Shown: one piece after another, positions 32,924 to 45,010 of the stretch
Layout: every line of letters starts with the position of its first letter
Position numbering within the stretch: the first letter of the stretch is position 1
Origin: Euborellia annulipes
Taxonomy: Eukaryota; Arthropoda; Insecta; Dermaptera; Anisolabididae
Length of the DNA stretch: 64,000 bases
Direction: 5' to 3'
Assembly (NCBI GenBank): GCA_023213315.1
Contig: JAKCPI010000884.1
Coordinates: forward strand, 1-64,000
Notes under the pieces: generated by a model
What the model was told of the DNA's origin: nothing
What the model saw: only the letters and a program-made list of their open reading frames with translations
Databases searched by the model: none
Program-made: the position numbers and the translations under genes

Positions 32924-33411
32924 TTTACTTTCTCTTACTTATATATGTCAATAAATAGAGAGAAAGTATTGGATTCATGTCAAAAATTCGATGTCAAGAT
33001 TTTGATGGATATACACGTTTTGAGATCCCCTGAATCCAAAAAAGTGGTTTTCGGGGGGGGGGGGGCAACATCGACCAAAGAGTACTGATGTACTTTTTCA
33101 GCTTTTTTCTATTTTCTCAAAATTCGATCCAACGATTTTGTTTAAAATTCAAAAATCAATTATTTTTTTAGATGCTCTTGAAAATGTATATTCTTATTTT
33201 GCCATTGAAGTCTTCTGAAGACCACTTTACTCTTGTACTTCTTAGGAAAGATAGGAAAAATGGTTGCCATGGTAACAAAATATAAATATTTTCCCATACT
33301 TATAAATTTTACATCTGAAATATATTCAAATATATTGTACTGTCGGAAACTAAATATATGTCGACACAAAAAATCTGGTGTGACAAGCACAGAACACAAC
33401 TTTCGAGTACC
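32924..33411 (-). mobile_element. Family A copy with poly-G scar
   Basis: TTACTTTCTCTTACTTATAT start; the microsatellite region is replaced by a G-run at 33,053-33,065. It ends inside the terminal hairpin (AACTTTCGAGTACC), where the next family A copy begins. Confidence 0.75.
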
Positions 33412-33845
33412 TATATATGAAATATATAGAGAGAGAAAGTATTGGATATGTCAAAAATTGATGTCGAGATTTTGATGGATATACATGTTTTGAGGTCCCC
33501 TGAGTCCAAAAAAGTGGGTCCCGCAAATGGTCTGTGTGTGGGTGGGTGGGTGTGTGGGTGGGTGGGTGTGTGGACAATTTTAAGCATGAAGGAATTGAGC
33601 TACCGGATTGAAATTTTATATTTAACTTAAACACCCCCGACCGAAAATAAGCTTTTGAACAAAATCGGCCAAAAAGTACTAGTACTTTACTGATGTACTT
33701 TTTCAGTTTTTTTCGATTTTCTCAAAATTCCCTCCAAGGATTTTTTTTTAAAATTCAAAAATCAATTATTTTTTAGATGCTCTTTAAAATGTATATTCTC
33801 ATTTTGCCGTTGAAATCTTCTGAGACCACTTTACTCTTGTTCTTT

Positions 33846-34130
33846 AGATGAAGGAATTGAGCTACGATTGAATTTTATATTTAACTTAGGTACCTTCCCA
33901 CACGCTCAAAATAAGCTTTTGAACAAATCCCAAAAAGTACTAGTATTTATGATGTATTTTCAGTTTTTTCGATTTTCTCAAAATTCCCTCCAAGGATTTT
34001 TTAAAATTCAAAAATCAATTATTTTTAGATGCTCTTTAAAATGTATATTCTCATTTTGCGTTGAAATCTCGAGACCATTTATTTGTTCTTCATAGGAAAG
34101 ATAGAAATGGTTGTGGTAACGATTTAAATT
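33846..34130. repeat. Degraded direct duplicate of family A body
   Basis: Same order of motifs as 33,590-33,845 (GAAGGAATTGAGCTACG, AAGTACTAGTA, GATGCTCTTTAAAATG) but with about one small deletion every 10-20 bases. Confidence 0.8.
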
Positions 34131-34274
34131 TTTTCTTTTTATTAGATTAAAAATCAATTATTATTTAAATTCCCATTTATTTGTGTCTTTAATTGTTAGG
34201 AGAAAACATATATATACTCTCTCTCTCACTTGAAACATTATCGTGTCTCTCCGCTTCTCTCATAGGTAATGTTA

Positions 34275-34455
34275 ATCCTATAGGGATTTTTATGTTAATT
34301 TCGATTCAAAAGGGGGTCCCCTTGAATTTTAGGTTTTTTTTTCCAATCTTATGAAATTTGTATTTATTTAGATTCTCTATTGTGTAAAAATGTCCAATAT
34401 GAGATTAAAATTTTTAAAAATAACAGAGTTTATTTAAGAGTAACATTTAAAATAG
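34275..34455 (+). repeat. Repeat family D, second copy
   Basis: GTTAATTTCGATTCAAAAG, CTTATGAAATTTGTATTT and TTAGATTCTCTATTGTGT match 9,487-9,690 with scattered deletions. It lies between the degraded duplicate and the family A hairpin. Confidence 0.7.
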
Positions 34456-34592
34456 TTTGAAACTAAGGTGCTATCGGAAACTAAATATATGTCGACACAA
34501 AAAATCTGGTGTGACAAGCACAGAACACAACTTTCGAGTACCGAAGGGTAAGAGAAAATTGTGTGCTGTGGGACCAGTCACACCAGATTTTT

Positions 34593-36045
34593 TCAAAACG
34601 TATTATATAAAGAAAAACTTCAGGTTGACAGGTTTATTTCAAAAGTTGATATAAATCTACGATCTTAGTGTAAGAACACCATAACAAATTTAATAGATTT
34701 AAATCATCGCGTTTTTTTAAGTTATTTTTTATATAATGAGTATCGTAAAAGTCAACATGGCCTAAGATGCCGAAAAGGCTTTAAAAACAAGTAAAATTAA
34801 AAGTTATCGTCACACTCGGAAAGAAACAGACATCATTTAAAAAATATTTTTTTTGAAGTAAGGAAATAAATATCTAATTCACGAGTTGAGTTTTTTGACA
34901 ATTACAATACTTTCTCCTTTTAGTACTATACTTGATATACGAGAAAGTAAATATATATGATGATGTTTATTGGGTTTTTGATAAATGTTTTGAGATCAAA
35001 ATTAAAGATATGGAAGATTAGTTTCGATAAATTTTCACTCCAATGGTTTTCAGATCTGTATGTTTGGTTGCCTAACTTCCAGTTAAAACAAAAAACTAAT
35101 TTATTTCTCAAGAAATTAACATAGATTGTAATAAATAAAAGAAAATAATATTTATATCAAGTGTATTCTCGTCTTTTCCCACCTATACTTGGAATAGAAC
35201 AAACTACTCTAAACCAAACCTTGAAATATTAAAATTAGTCATAAAATGAACTGAGTGAATTATTTTGCTTTTTAAAACGCAATTCACAATACAGAACTTT
35301 TATTGAGACGCAGGTGTACGAACAAAAATATACCTAAGAGATTGGAGTTCTTTTTAGACTAAAGATGTAGAATTATAGGAGATCCAGATTTCAATAAAAA
35401 TTCTAACTTTCCTTTATATGAAAAAAAAACTGGGGGTGTTAAGGCAGTGTAAAAATAAGATTAAAATTCGATTAACTTTCATTATATCTTATAAAAAATT
35501 CAAATCATATTTTCTTAAATATATCTTATTATATGGAGATATATACTTTGAAATATGAATGTGGTTTCGAAATTTGCAAATGATTACTACTGCTGGCGGC
35601 AAAATAAAAACTGGCGTTTTATCAAGCATGACAAAGCAATTTATCTCATCGCCGATGCATCCTTCAGTCCCATTGCACAGATTTCTATCGTTCTGTCGCG
35701 GTCGAGTATACAAAATTTATCCCGTTATTTTATAAAAACAAAGAAAAAGAAAAAAGAAAGTGAAAGAATGGATCTTTTCCAGACTCATCTTTAATGATGC
35801 GGTTAACTAAATGGCTGGATGAGTGGTGGGATGGGCTATTCTCTCTTGAAGGCGGGTGGTATAATTAAATCAAGTAAATTTAAAGCTATACACCTTGAAT
35901 CCGGCTGGAATAACTAATGGGCAGTGATTGGAAATATAAAACCAAATTACAATATCGGTTTACTTGACGTCAAAGAGGTTTGATTTTGATAAACACGAAT
36001 GGCTTTTTGGAATTTATTTTTATATAATAAAAGTCAGACGAATTA
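34593..36045. other. Mostly unique DNA
   Basis: Holds a short S1 tail remnant (34,735-34,800, GGCCTAAGATGCCGAAAAGG). 35,549-35,720 is a GC-richer patch with open frames on both strands (on plus, from Met-35,555: VSKFANDYYCWRQNKNWRF) ending in a lysine-rich poly-A tract. No splice sites or homology seen; possibly an exon or a conserved non-coding element. Confidence 0.25.
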
Positions 36046-36758
36046 AAAAAAAATCTGGTGTGACTGTCGCACAGCACACAACTTTCTCTTGCCTTCGGTA
36101 ATCGAAGGTTGTGTTTTGTGCTTGTCAGACCAGATTTTTTGTGTCAACATATATTTGGTTTTTAAGAAATTAACCAGTAGCTTGTTATATATAGAAAATT
36201 TTCATTAATTTAAGCATAAATTATGTGAAATCTATTTTTTGAAAAATGTACTTACACCACTTTCAAAATAAACGGTCCATATTTTGTTAGCATGGCAACC
36301 ATTCTCTTATCTTTCCTATGAAATACAAGAGTAAAGTGGTCTTCAAAAGATTTCAATGGCAAAATGAGAATATACATTTTAAAGAGCATCTAAAAAATAG
36401 TTGATTTATGAATTTAAAAAAAAAAAATCGTTGGAGCGAATTTTGAGAAAATCGAAAAAAACTGAAAAATTATATCAATAAAATACTAGTACTCTTTGAG
36501 TAATTTTGTTTAAAAGCTTCGTGTCACGTCCCAGGGGGTGCCTAAATTGAATATAAAATTTCAACCTCCTAGCTCTTTCCGTTCTTAAGATATTTTGTTC
36601 ACAGACACACAGAGACAGACCATATCGCGAAAACCACTTTTTGGGATTCAAGGGACCTCAAACATGTATATCCATCAAAATCTCGACTTCGAATTTTTGA
36701 CATGAATCCAATACTTTCTCTCTCTACATATTAACATATATAGAGGCAAGAGAAAGTA
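36046..36758 (+). mobile_element. Family A copy, full length, with foreign block
   Basis: AAATCTGGTGTGACTGTCGC to GGCAAGAGAAAGTAAAA. The segment 36,160-36,285 (GCATAAATTATGTGAAATC, AAATAAACGGTCCATAT) is not family A but matches 50,850-51,255. Confidence 0.8.
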
Positions 36759-36786
36759 AAATTTAAATCATGAGAGATGTTATAAT

Positions 36787-37471
36787 TTTACTTTCTCTTA
36801 CCTATATGTATATGTTAAATACATATATACTGTATATATAGACAAGGTATTGTATTCATTTCAAACATTCGATGTCGAGATTTTGATGGATATACACGTT
36901 TTGAGGTCCCCTGAATCCAAAAAAGTGGTTTTCGCGACATGTCTGTCTGTATGTGTGTGTGTGTGTGTGTGTGTCTGTGAACAAAATATCTCAAGAACGG
37001 AAAAAGCTAGGAGATTGAAATTTTATATTTAAATTAGGCACCCCCATGGGACGTGACACGAAGCTTTTGAACAAAATCGACCTAAGAGTACTAGTACTTT
37101 ACTGATGCACTTTTTCAGTTTTTTTTTTTCGATTTTCTCAAAATTCGCTTCAACGATTTTTTTTTAATTCAAAAATCAATTATTTTTTAGATTCTCTTTA
37201 AAATGTATATTCTCATTTTGTCATTGAAATCTTCTGAAGATCAATTTACTCTTGTACTCCATAGAAAAGATAGGAGAAATGGTTGCCATGGTAACAAAAT
37301 ATAAATATTTTCACATATAAATTTTACATCTTGAAAATCGAATGTACCGTACTGTCGGAAACTAAATACATGTCGACACAAAAAATCTGGTGTGACAAGC
37401 ACAGTACACAACATTCGATTACCGAAGGTAAGAGAAAGTTGTGTGCTGTGCGCCAGTCACACTAGAATTTT
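36787..37471 (-). mobile_element. Family A copy, inverted partner
   Basis: TTTACTTTCTCTTACC to GTCACACTAGAATTTTTT, facing the previous copy about 30 bp away, so the pair forms a 1.4 kb head-to-head arrangement. Confidence 0.85.
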
Positions 37472-39310
37472 TTCCTTCAGATGTTCTCAAAAAATACTTT
37501 AATTTTTCTCCGAAGGAGATGCGTTTTTCATTCTCTTTGACTATGAAGCCGTAAGATTAAACTTGAAATAAGACAATAAATTTTCAATTAGCATAACACA
37601 ATTTGTCATCAAAATAGGCTATTCGGTTCCGACACTTAGCCACTTGTCAAAAATAAGTTTTTCAAGATTAGATTAAAAGAAATTTAATTAAATTAATAAA
37701 TTATCATCAAATTTCACAGTTCAATTGAAAAAGAGAGATAGTTTGAGAGGAAAGCTTAAAATAGTAATAAAAAAAGTTCGTTCTATTTTAGCCCTCTTTT
37801 AATAGTATTTATTTATTCACGATCTGCTAGGAAGGATCATGACTGGTATCTAATTTTAAGATAGGTTATTTTAATTTGTAATAGGAAATATCCTAAAATG
37901 TTTAGCAACAAACGACTTGTCTCGAGAGTATCTTGTGTTAATCATTGATTAATCCTCTTAATGTGAGAAAAATTGCTATAAAAACGTAGTAAATAAATAT
38001 TAATAGAAGAAGCCTAAACTTGGACTGTCTAGTTGATTAGATTGGATATGGAGAGGGCTATTCAGAATGCTGTCCCCGTAGAGTGAGAATAGAGGAGTGA
38101 AGAAGAGGTAGAGAGGAAGTTTAAAATATGAGCTTAAGAAAATAGAAAAAAAAAGTTTTATTTTATTGACTTTCTCTAATTTATTTCATACATTTAATTT
38201 TTTAGAGACCAAACCTACTTGTAGAATGTGTACCGAAAAACAGATGTTTATATATTAGAGTATCTTTTCATAATCTATTTAATTATCCTCATCAATTTCT
38301 CTCCTTTAACGTTCATCATCAACTCAATCTATCAGATATTTGTTCTCAGTTATCTTCTAATTACTTTCTCTCTTTATTATTATATCTTCAAAGATCTAAT
38401 TTAGAAAAGAAGCTAAATTACACCTTTGATTTGATTCAAATATTTTAAAAAAATGTTTACCTTTTTATAGCTAATTATATATCATTTGACTTTTCCAAAT
38501 CAAAAATTGGATAAAACGTCATTATTAATTTCTAAATTCTAATACGTACATGCCCATCCTCTATATATTTCAATTAAAATACCCAAAGATTAAGAAAGTA
38601 GAAAATGGCGTAGCTGGTGAGGACTTGGGGACACATAGATAAAATTCATGCCCTGGATAATAGGGATGTGGTATCGAATACTTGTACGCATCGATACTTT
38701 TTTCGTGTCCCTAGTCCTGGGAAATAATAATAATAATGACATTTTTTTAAGGTAACAAAATAATGATAATCAAATTTATTTTTATTCTAATTTATGAGAC
38801 AAAAAAATGATGATAAATGATGAATGTCAGAAATTTAAATAAAGAATACCCTTAAGTCTTAAGATTTCCTTCAAAGAATTTATATGCTAATGAGGCAAAG
38901 AAAAAGAAATACAACTTAGTTTCAACAATAGTATTATTTCATCTTAACATACTTTAGTTTTATTTAGAATCACATTAATTGAATTTTTATTTTAAAATTA
39001 CCGGTTAATATTTTGTAAAGTTAACCGGTTGAAGAAATTATTATTTAAATTAATGCAAAGATTGAATCTAAAAATAATTTCTTCTTATACAGTACGGTAT
39101 TTTAAAACCTAGCAAATATTAAAATATGTTTAAAATAATTTTATTCGGTTAACACCCTTTTTAGGTAAATATATTCTTTATCCGGTATTCCTGTCAGGAG
39201 AAAAAAGTACCATCAAAAATTTAAATAAAATTGAAATGAATATCTTTAGTTAAATGAGAAATAAAAATAAAATCTCTAAAAAAGGGATTTATTTATTTCC
39301 TCCCTGTGGA
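37472..39310. other. Mostly unique AT-rich DNA
   Basis: One tiny palindrome at 38,662-38,714 (TAGGGATGTGGTATCGA / GATAC...TCCCTA) may be a hAT remnant. Confidence 0.3.
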
Positions 39311-39480
39311 CAGTGATTTAACAATAGGATAATTAGACTTGGACAGAGAGGAACTCCCGGAATCCGGACACGGATCATGACCGGGGATCCAAATTGTGTT
39401 CCACGGAAATCGTTTCAGGACATTAATCACGGAGGAACCACCTCTCTTGAATATCAAAAGACAAGCCAATCCAAAAAAAA
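39311..39480 (+). other. GC-richer ORF island (possible exon)
   Basis: The frame containing RLGQRGTPGIRTRIMTGDPN and CVPRKSFQDINHGGTTSLEY is open from 39,315 into a poly-A tract at 39,472. ATAATTAG just upstream could be an acceptor. Not repetitive within the window. No family recognised. Confidence 0.25.
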
Positions 39481-39689
39481 AAAAAAAATATTTAAATTAA
39501 TTTATTTGGGAATGATTGATAAATGGAATAAAGCAAGCCTCGCGCCAGAACTTAATCTCCATAGAGGCTTTTTGTTAGAAAATTTCTATTAAAATGCCTA
39601 ACGACAAGCAGACCATTGGAAAACTGATGTTAATGAATATAATGAATTGTCATAAATAATGGCCAACGAGAGGCTCACCAAGATCCGGG

Positions 39690-39970
39690 TCTGTATATTG
39701 ATTCTAAGAACCGACCGAAGTTTCGCTTTCATCCAAAAATCTGGTTTCGGTTTCGGACAAAAAAATCAAATGAAAATATCAAAATTTTACTAAAAAATAA
39801 AAGTCGAAAGATTTTCATAAGAGGGAAAAAATGGAGTTATTATTTGAGTCACGAGGGAAAATTTTCTAAAAAAAAAAAAATGAATTTTGAATAGGAAAGT
39901 TTAAAGCAAGTTTCGGCCGAAACTAAAATTAAAGCCGAAATTCTGTTTAGGTTTCGGCTGAAAATCTTGT
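39690..39970. repeat. Repeat with GTTTCGG motifs
   Basis: Multiple TTTCGG / CCGAAA motifs (GGTTTCGGTTTCGGAC, TTTCGGCCGAAAC, AGGTTTCGGCTGAAAATC) bracket an AT-rich core in inverted fashion. Likely a non-autonomous DNA element; ends not defined. Confidence 0.45.
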
Positions 39971-40862
39971 TTCAGTTGGATTTATACCCATAAAAAGTAT
40001 ATATAATGTTTATATAATGTTTAAGATATACTGTATATATAGCGTATGTGAGACGCGAAAATTATACAATTAAATATTTATTAATTCATATACCCTAGTG
40101 CAGTGGTTTCCGAACTTTATGTTACCACGCCTCCCTTAAAAATATTTAATCTCATGACGCCTCCACCCCCCCCCCCCATTTTATAAAATAATACAAAAAC
40201 AAAAATTTTTAATACCTCAAAACGTGTATATCCATCACAATCTCGACATTGAATTTTTGACATGAATTCAATACTTTCTCTCTATATATATGTATATTAA
40301 CTTATACATATAGGTAAGAGAAAGTAAAAATTCAAATCCGAGTTGAGATTAGTTCTATATACAAAAAGATGCGGTAAAATTCTCAGTGGACTAATCATAT
40401 CTTACTTTTCTACCTAATGAAAAAAATCCCTACAAAATTCTGCAAGGGATTCGATGTGTTACCTAAGTTACCCAGAGTTATTATTATCTGTTTATGAGAG
40501 TTTCGAAATCTTCAAAAATTAATTCCGCCCCAGTAATAAGAAATTTTAGAATGACGTTAAAATGTTTCTATCCTACTATACTATTTGCTAAATATTGAAT
40601 ATAAATTTTAACTCAAATGGAATGCACTTATTTTTTAGTAAAAGTATTAAAAAACATTAATATCTTTATGTATTATAGGGGATGGGGCATTAACCCCCCT
40701 GGTTATTGCCTTCATACCTCCCCCTCCCTTTTAAGGAAATGCGAGCCCTCACAGCGAAATTACTCTCAAAATAATTTGAATACATTTATAAATAATTATA
40801 ATTTTTATTTTATTTTGAAATTATTTTAATTTAATTTTCAACCCATAATCCACCCCTGTGTA

Positions 40863-40965
40863 AAAGTATAAAGTCTTATATGGCCTGTGTTGCCGAAAAG
40901 ACTGTCTGAATGTGTATGTGAGTGTGAATGAGAAAAAAAGGTGTTTAAAAAAAAAATGATAAAAA
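40863..40965 (+). mobile_element. SINE S1 tail
   Basis: AAGTCTTATATGGCC, GTTGCCGAAAAGACTG, GTGAGTGTGAATGAG and poly-A. Confidence 0.7.
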
Positions 40966-41599
40966 ATAAAAAACTAATTTTTTTTTCAATGACACCTACA
41001 CTCCCCCTCCCCCTTTCAACAGCTTATATTCTCCCTCTACCCTTAGTGAAATACAAAATATTTAATTTCATATTCAAAAGAATCGTTTTTCGCAGTCAAA
41101 TTATTTGTTTCTATCATTTTTTTTTTTTCAACGATAAAATGCTTAATAATTACCTTCAATAAGACACTCATGAGGGTGTGTTGGTTGATGGTGAGGTCAG
41201 GGTGGGTTACACTATATTAATTATTCACTTTGATTCACTTTAAACACAAAAAAGAGATAAGCGCCTGCATCTCGGCCACGCGCTCGACTGAACGAGAAAC
41301 TTGTCTCTCTCTCTCTCTTTGTATAGGAATAAATAAATAAAGATAACAATTCCCTTTTTATTAAAAGTAAAAAAATACCTTTTGCTCTAATCTAACTATA
41401 TTTAAAACTGGAAAAGAATGTCAACAAGTGATTTGGAATATTCCAAGGCTTTTTTTAAATAGTCAACCCTTCATCCCCCCTAAACAAAATAATAATCTAC
41501 TTTTTTTTGAATGTTTTCTATTTATTTGGCTTCGATTTAGCTAAAATAAATTTAAAAAACATTTTTTTTTTAATTTTTCAACCCCTTATCCAATGCTAA

Positions 41600-41657
41600 T
41601 AAATAAAAAAAGTAATAATCAACAATGCTATCGCCTTTGGCGGGCTTCGCGTCTAGT
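41600..41657 (+). mobile_element. Helitron-type 3' end
   Basis: GCCTTTGGCGGGCTTCGCGTCTAGT: hairpin-like GC block followed by CTAGT, as in the 43.7-44.2 kb element. Confidence 0.5.
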
Positions 41658-42153
41658 CAAAAACCCTGAAAAACTTCCCTGGATCCGCCTTTGGGTTTTA
41701 TACAAAGTATTATAATTTTCTAGAATGAGTCTTACTTTAGGCCAGTGGTTTCAAAACTTTATGATACAACGCCTCCCTTAAAAATATTTAATCGTATGAT
41801 GCCCCCCCCCCCCACCACACATTCAATAAAATAATACAAAAACAAAAATTTTTAATACTAAAAAATATAAATTTATATAAAAATATTTTTTTTATTTATT
41901 CATATTTATTATTTTAATTAAAAACTCGATGAGCCGCAGTGGCACCATCAGTAGAGACGGTGCCACTGCGGCTCATCGAGTTTTTAATTAAGGAAAACCT
42001 CCGTCCCAGAATCTTCTAAATTGTATTATTTTATTTATAAAACTAGCAATCATTTGGAAAATTGATCTTGGTGGCCAATCGAATATTCGCGCCTCCCCTT
42101 AGACTAGTCCGGGCCTCCCTAGGGAGGCGCGCCTCACAGTTTGGAAAACGCTG

Positions 42154-42222
42154 CCCTAGTGGTTAGGGCACTCTGAGTACAAATCGGAGGATCCGTGGTT
42201 CGACTCCCGGCGGCACACCCTT
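42154..42222 (+). tRNA. tRNA-like sequence (degenerate, 5' end absent)
   Basis: CCCTAGTGGTTAGGG forms a D arm. A fully paired 6 bp anticodon stem (CTCTGA/TCGGAG) closes a 7-nt loop GTACAAA with U33 and A37; the anticodon would be ACA (Cys codon UGU). B box GGTTCGACTCC follows. The T stem pairs only partly and the 5' acceptor strand is not found, so it is more likely a SINE head or tRNA pseudogene than a functional tRNA. The hAT TSD duplicates its first 8 bases. Confidence 0.45.
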
Positions 42223-42265
42223 ATATTTTCGGGTATATAAATTAATAAATACTGTATTTAATTTT

Positions 42266-43027
42266 ATATTATAAATTAGAATTTTTTTTTAAATGTTTTA
42301 TATTTTTTCCTTTGATTTTTTACATGAGCCCATTTAACAGAGTAAAAAAATTTATTGAAATTAATTTTATTAAAAATTTAAGGTAGGAACTTGAAGGCCC
42401 CGGGAATTTATCCCCTCTGGTCTTCGCTCTCGGCAGCCCTGTTGGTGGATAATATATTAATTGGAATTTTTTAACTAAAAAGGGAAGTCTGAATAGAAAG
42501 GAAGTTCACCTACCGAACGACTGTCGGATGTCAAAAAGAGCCTATCCAAAAAAGTCACAATTGGTATGGTGACATTAGGTTCCTCCCAATAAGAGGGTAC
42601 TAGAATAGTAGACCTAGTATTTTTTTTTATTTAAATTTTCCTTTTAACTTATCATAGAATTTATTTTATTTTTTTTTTTATTCTGCCCGTCTAGCCAACG
42701 CCATTGGGCTAAAAAATAGAATTTATTTCTTCCTTTATTATCAAGACCTCTTTGTTTTGATACATCATATAAAGGAATTGACTATTTTTTAAAGGAAAAA
42801 CTAATTACAGTGTATGATTCATGAAAACATAGTTTAGAGGAAGTTTCTAAATGAATCACTATATAAAATGAGAAAATCGGGAGGAAATTTTAGTAATCAG
42901 GGATGTATCAGGTTTATAATGTAATAAATAAATAATTAAATATCAACACCTGTGATGTCTTTTGTAGGTTTTTCATAAGAATATTATTTATTATGATAAT
43001 GAATATAATGACTATCATAAAAGTAAA
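42266..43027. other. Mostly unique DNA
   Basis: A hAT-type fragment near 42,685 (CTAGCCAACGCCATTGG). Nothing else recognised. Confidence 0.3.
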
Positions 43028-43430
43028 AGAAAAAAAATCTGGTATGACTGGTCACATAGTACACATTTGAAGTTTGTGTTCTTTGCTTGTCACATCAGAT
43101 TTTTTGGTTCGACATATATTTGGTTTTAGGCAGTACATTAGAATTTAAAACATAGAAAAAAATATTTATATTTTGTTACCATGGCAAGTATTACTTTTTC
43201 TATTAAGTACAGTAGGCTTCATACAAGTATGATGGCAAAATGAGAATATACATTTTAAAGAGCATCTAATTGATTTATAAATTAAGAAAATCGAAAAAGA
43301 AAAACTAAAAATATATTAGTACATCAGTAAAGTACTAGTGCTTTTGGTCGATTTTATTTAAAAGCTTATTTTCGGGCCTTAAATATAAAATTTAAATTTA
43401 TAAGTACGAGCTCATTTAGTAATTAAGGGG
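43028..43430 (+). mobile_element. Family A copy, diverged and 3' truncated
   Basis: AAATCTGGTATGACTGGTCA, GTTACCATGGCAAG and GTAAAGTACTAGTG. The hairpin has deletions and the microsatellite end is missing. Confidence 0.7.
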
Positions 43431-43743
43431 CCAATTCCCTCAGATGAATAGGTAGAGACAGAAAGTAGGATGAGGATTAACTACTTTCTAGCGCTTGTGT
43501 GGTCCGTTCTAGAGGCTCTAAAGCAATTAATAAACAATTCAATTAGTCAACTGGGTTGCCTAACCTCCAACAAGTGAACATTAATGAATTTATGCACTCC
43601 ATAAGAAAAAGTGTGTTAACTGAAAAAAAACTTAGCTTCTTGAGGGCACAAAATTATTAATATAAATTTGCATTCAAACAACGATGAGGTTAAAATATAT
43701 TATTGTCTAAAAAATAAAATCCGCTTAATGATTAGTTCTTATC

Positions 43744-44209
43744 TTTATATATAAAGATTCTTCTGTACGTGTGTATGTGACTGAACTCCTCCTAAACGAC
43801 TGAACCAATTATGATGAAATTTTCTGTGTATGTTTGTGAGAGTCCCGGACAGGTGTTGTTTCACAACATAACAATAAGTTTATGAGTAATTCAACCGTTA
43901 AAATGAAGAAAAAATAAAAATTAGGAGAAATGGTTGCCAGGGTAACAAAATATAAATATTTACCCATGTTTACGATTTTTTATTTATTTACATTTTGAAT
44001 TCTAAAATATCGGCGTAAATTTTTTGTCTGTGTGCCGGGAGAGTCCCGGAAAGGATATGATTCACAAAAAATCTGTAAGTTCATGAATAATTCCACCGTT
44101 AAAATAAACTCTATATATAAAAATGAAAAGGGAAGGCGAGAAAGGGGTCCAGGGGGCGTAGCCCTGGATAGATGGAAAGCCCCGCCGAAGGTGGAGCTTT
44201 GCGTCTAGT
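43744..44209 (+). mobile_element. Helitron-type element with captured family A piece
   Basis: 5' TCTTTATATATAAAGATTC, then a body with CTGAACTCCTCCTAAACG and GACTGAACCAATTATGATG, a motif common to invertebrate Helitron families. The 3' end is a hairpin (AAAGCCCCGCC/GGTGGAGCTTT) plus CTAGT. GAGAGTCCCGGA occurs twice. 43,920-43,975 (GAGAAATGGTTGCC, GGTAACAAAATATAAATATT) is a family A fragment. No Rep/helicase. Confidence 0.65.
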
Positions 44210-44870
44210 AGTCATATAAATTTGATATATAATAGAGAAGATTTAATAAAAATTATTGACCTACCCTAGATCGTGAATTCAATGAGGTTTGATGATAATA
44301 AAACGAAAAGAAGTGACCAAATGATAAATAGATATAAATGAGTATATAGTGGTTCTTAAGCTCCCCATTAAAGGCAAAGATCGAGAATAATGATTGGGCG
44401 GGAAATAAATCGATTATGCTCAAATTGATCGGCTGAAGCGTGAGTGAAACCTGCAGCCTCCCTTCAGAGGTCACGATCACTGGGTCATTCCATCACAGCT
44501 GCGATGTGATCACTTGAGGAATGTCGATAAGATAAGTAATATAAATGAAAAAAAAAAAAAAAATTGATTAATTTCAAGATAGCTCCTTTTAACTTCAATT
44601 GTGAATTAAAGAAGATCTAAAAGTAATAAAAAATTTTTAAAACGTGACTTAAAAGTGATAGTTTTTTAATGAGATAAAGAAAAATTAAGAATCTAAATTT
44701 CACCTTAGAGTATTAACAAAGAAAAAATAAAATCCCAGAACGTCATATTTCGATAGAAATTAAATAAAAAAGGTTATATTTATCACCAATGTCTTTATTA
44801 AAGCTTTTGTGGTTTGAATTATTATTAGCAGAGGAATTATTAATTATAGACCACTTTTTGAATTAATTAT
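44210..44870. other. Unique DNA with a GC-richer patch
   Basis: 44,370-44,520 is GC-richer and non-repetitive, with CAGCTG and TGATCACTTGAGG. It could be regulatory; the minus ORF across it has no support. Confidence 0.25.
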
Positions 44871-45010
44871 TTATTAAAAATATAAATACTGTACAACGTT
44901 TCGACTGCTTAATCTGCAGCCAAGTGAACTGACTCGGAGCAAGTGCACAGTACTTGAGAACGGCTGCAGAATAAGCAGTCGAAACGTTGTATAGTATTTA
45001 AATAAAAATA
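44871..45010. mobile_element. Short hairpin element, hammerhead-related
   Basis: AATACTGTACAACGTTTCGA and its near-inverse TCGAAACGTTGTATAGTATT frame a GC-richer loop. GGCTGC-agaataa-GCAGTC can be stem II before GAAACGTT, but the bases before it (TTGAGAA) do not make CTGANGA. A decayed ribozyme. Confidence 0.6.

Larger units (their letters stand above)
33412..34592 (-). mobile_element. Family A copy with internal duplication
   Basis: Joined head to tail with the previous copy. The microsatellite is a GTGGGTGGG array (33,535-33,572). The body 33,590-33,845 is repeated at 33,846-34,110 with many small deletions; foreign sequence follows, and the terminal hairpin ends at 34,592. Confidence 0.7.
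40101..42153. mobile_element. hAT element, 2.05 kb, non-coding
   Basis: Left end CAGTGGTTTCCGAACTTTAT, right end inverse of CAGTTTGGAAAACGCTG. Exact 8 bp TSD CCCTAGTG (40,093-40,100 and 42,154-42,161). A second left-end-like segment occurs internally at 41,743 (CAGTGGTTTCAAAACTTTAT), so it is composite. It carries nested pieces: a SINE tail (40,863-40,965), a Helitron 3' end (41,600-41,657), hAT-like termini and an inverted GATGAGCCGCAGTGGCACC hairpin (41,928-41,985). No transposase ORF. Confidence 0.85.
40066..42262. repeat. Inverted repeat enclosing tRNA-like DNA and a hAT
   Basis: ATTTATTAATTCATATACCC (ending 40,095) and GGGTATATAAATTAATAAAT (from 42,230) are inverted arms of about 27 bp with one mismatch and a 4-nt gap. 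Between them, after subtracting the hAT, lies a tRNA-like sequence. Confidence 0.6.

Noticed and set aside
38662..38714. Tiny hAT MITE (TAGGGA...TCCCTA)
   Set aside because: Flanks do not show an 8 bp duplication; kept only as a possible remnant.
40101..40330. Independent family A copy at 40.2 kb as an intact element
   Set aside because: Only its 3' end is present and it lies within the larger hAT composite.
44871..45010. Hammerhead ribozyme at 44.9 kb
   Set aside because: Stem II and GAAACGTT fit but CTGANGA is not present in either arm; listed only as a decayed relative.
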